In this document: positions 62,901-64,000 of the stretch, piece by piece
How the letters are laid out: every line of letters starts with the position of its first letter
How positions within the stretch are numbered: the stretch's first letter is position 1
DNA from: Temnopleurus reevesii
Taxonomy: Eukaryota; Echinodermata; Echinoidea; Temnopleuroida; Temnopleuridae
Direction of reading: 5' to 3'
NCBI GenBank assembly: GCA_036244855.1
Contig: BQKZ01000618.1
Span: 39,203 to 103,202, forward strand
Length of the DNA: 64,000 nucleotides
Translations under genes and position numbers: made by a program
The notes under the pieces: generated by a model
Database searches by the model: none
The model's input: only the letters and a program-made list of their open reading frames with translations
Told to the model about the DNA's origin: nothing

Positions 62901-64000
62901 ACCAAAATTAATGTATGAATATAAGCTAATACAAATAAAATTGCAATTTAAGCGCATAATATTTGAAATTAGCGTCAATCATATAATATTACAAGAACAC
63001 CCCTCTTGCTGTGGAATTACTAACCCCTATTTTAGTGAATGAACGCGTCTCAAAAAGTTTCCAGTGTTAATTTGACTGCACTGTTGAACGACCATCATCG
63101 AATCAGAAGTAAGCTCTGCCATTAGTTTTCATTGGTGAAAGCGTCAATTTATTTTGTTGGTGCTAAATCGCATGTTCTGCGCAGAATACATCTTGGGGGA
63201 TTTACGCAAGCACGGAGAGGTGTGAGCCAGCCTCATCAATTCATTATTCAGTCTTCATACTATTTTCTCTCTCTCTCTATACCTGCCTTCAACCAGAATG
63301 CATACATAAAATGGCATGGATTTAGTATCTCCCTGTCCCCATCTTATCATTATAAACTAAGAAGTACTGAGAAAACTGAGAAACCATGATTTATCATTCT
63401 TTATTCGAGTCAGATAAACGCTTAGATCGACTTTTGTTCAATCTATTCCATTTCATAAAATTCATATTTGAGAAGGTCAAAGTTAGATTCAAGCACTTTT
63501 ATGTTCTCCTATAATCTTTGATTTATTTGGAGATTCTACAAAATCTAAGAAGGGAAGGCGAACTTGTTTGAAGTTCTTTTTCATCTAGGCCTACATGGCT
63601 CTCCAAGAACATCCATTCGCTCTCTTTCTTTCTTTCTTCCTCCATCTTTATCGGATTATTAAAAAAAAGATTTATAAATCATCATATTTCTGCTCCTCCA
63701 GTCAAATCCCCCTCCTGTTGTTGTTGTTGTTGTTGTTGTTGTTGGATTTGATGGCGCTCTTCAATCTAGAAAGATTATCTTCCACATCGCTATTTTGTTA
63801 TAGATCATTCAGTGTAATTTTGGTCGTTTGCCCTAACTGACAAAATGAATATTTATTATTGTCTGCCATTTTGACTACCAATTTTCAAATTGAATGTGTT
63901 TGCTCTTTGATAGAATGAGCTTGACGTAGATGATATTCGGATTGTCATTTGAAATGACAAGTGTAGTTGTTGTTGTCGTTAATGTTGGTTGTCAATTAAT
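62901..64000. other. sequence upstream of dach
   Basis: No gene recognised. AT-rich with a CT run near 63266-63280 and the (GTT)n microsatellite at 63717-63744. It may hold further 5' regulatory sequence or non-coding exons of dach. Confidence 0.6.
63717..63744 (+). repeat. (GTT)n microsatellite
   Basis: About nine GTT units without interruption, about 1.27 kb upstream of the dach start codon. The poly-Leu frame across it is a repeat translation. Confidence 0.92.

Noticed and set aside
1..64000. CRISPR arrays, bacterial operons or viral genes
   Set aside because: The window is a spliced animal gene with animal-type repeats; no direct-repeat/spacer arrays or viral proteins were seen.

Overview
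The window is animal genomic DNA holding most of one protein-coding gene on the minus strand: a Dachshund-family transcriptional cofactor (dach/dac). I identify it from the protein sequence: a complete N-terminal Ski/Sno/Dac (DACHbox-N) domain in exon 1 and the start of the C-terminal DACHbox-C in exon 6. Six coding exons can be placed to the base. Every junction has GT-AG borders and all five phase transitions agree (2, 1, 0, 1, 0). Together they encode the first 405 codons plus one base. The 3' end of the gene lies beyond position 1 of the window.

The organism looks like a marine invertebrate deuterostome, most likely an echinoderm such as a sea urchin. Reasons are a single Dach gene with vertebrate-like exon borders, AT-rich DNA, tRNA-headed SINEs ending in a gcgct-tataaa-(ATT)n tail, and abundant simple repeats. 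The gene identification is firm; the taxon is inference.

Layout, from low to high coordinate (3' to 5' of the gene): partial intron 6 (1-758), exon 6 (759-861), intron 5, exon 5 (1608-1738), intron 4, exon 4 (3885-4122), intron 3 with a (GAT)n-type block beginning about 30 bases after its donor, exon 3 (8661-8887), intron 2 with a G-quadruplex-prone tract, exon 2 (14184-14302), the 47.75-kb intron 1 (14303-62054), exon 1 (62055-62452, with the start codon), and about 1.5 kb of upstream sequence with a possible promoter.

Intron 1 is about three quarters of the window. I see no convincing second gene in it. It holds a tRNA-derived SINE, a second tRNA-like element 38 bases from a perfect 102-bp zero-spacer palindrome, a 22-bp minisatellite, a 134-bp tandem repeat, purine/pyrimidine and homopolymer tracts, a cluster of four bicoid/Otx-type GGATTA sites in 214 bp, and several short GC-rich islands that are candidate regulatory modules or alternative first exons. 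The most unusual items are the palindrome, the GGATTA cluster and the GC-rich islands. No previously undescribed multi-gene system is visible.
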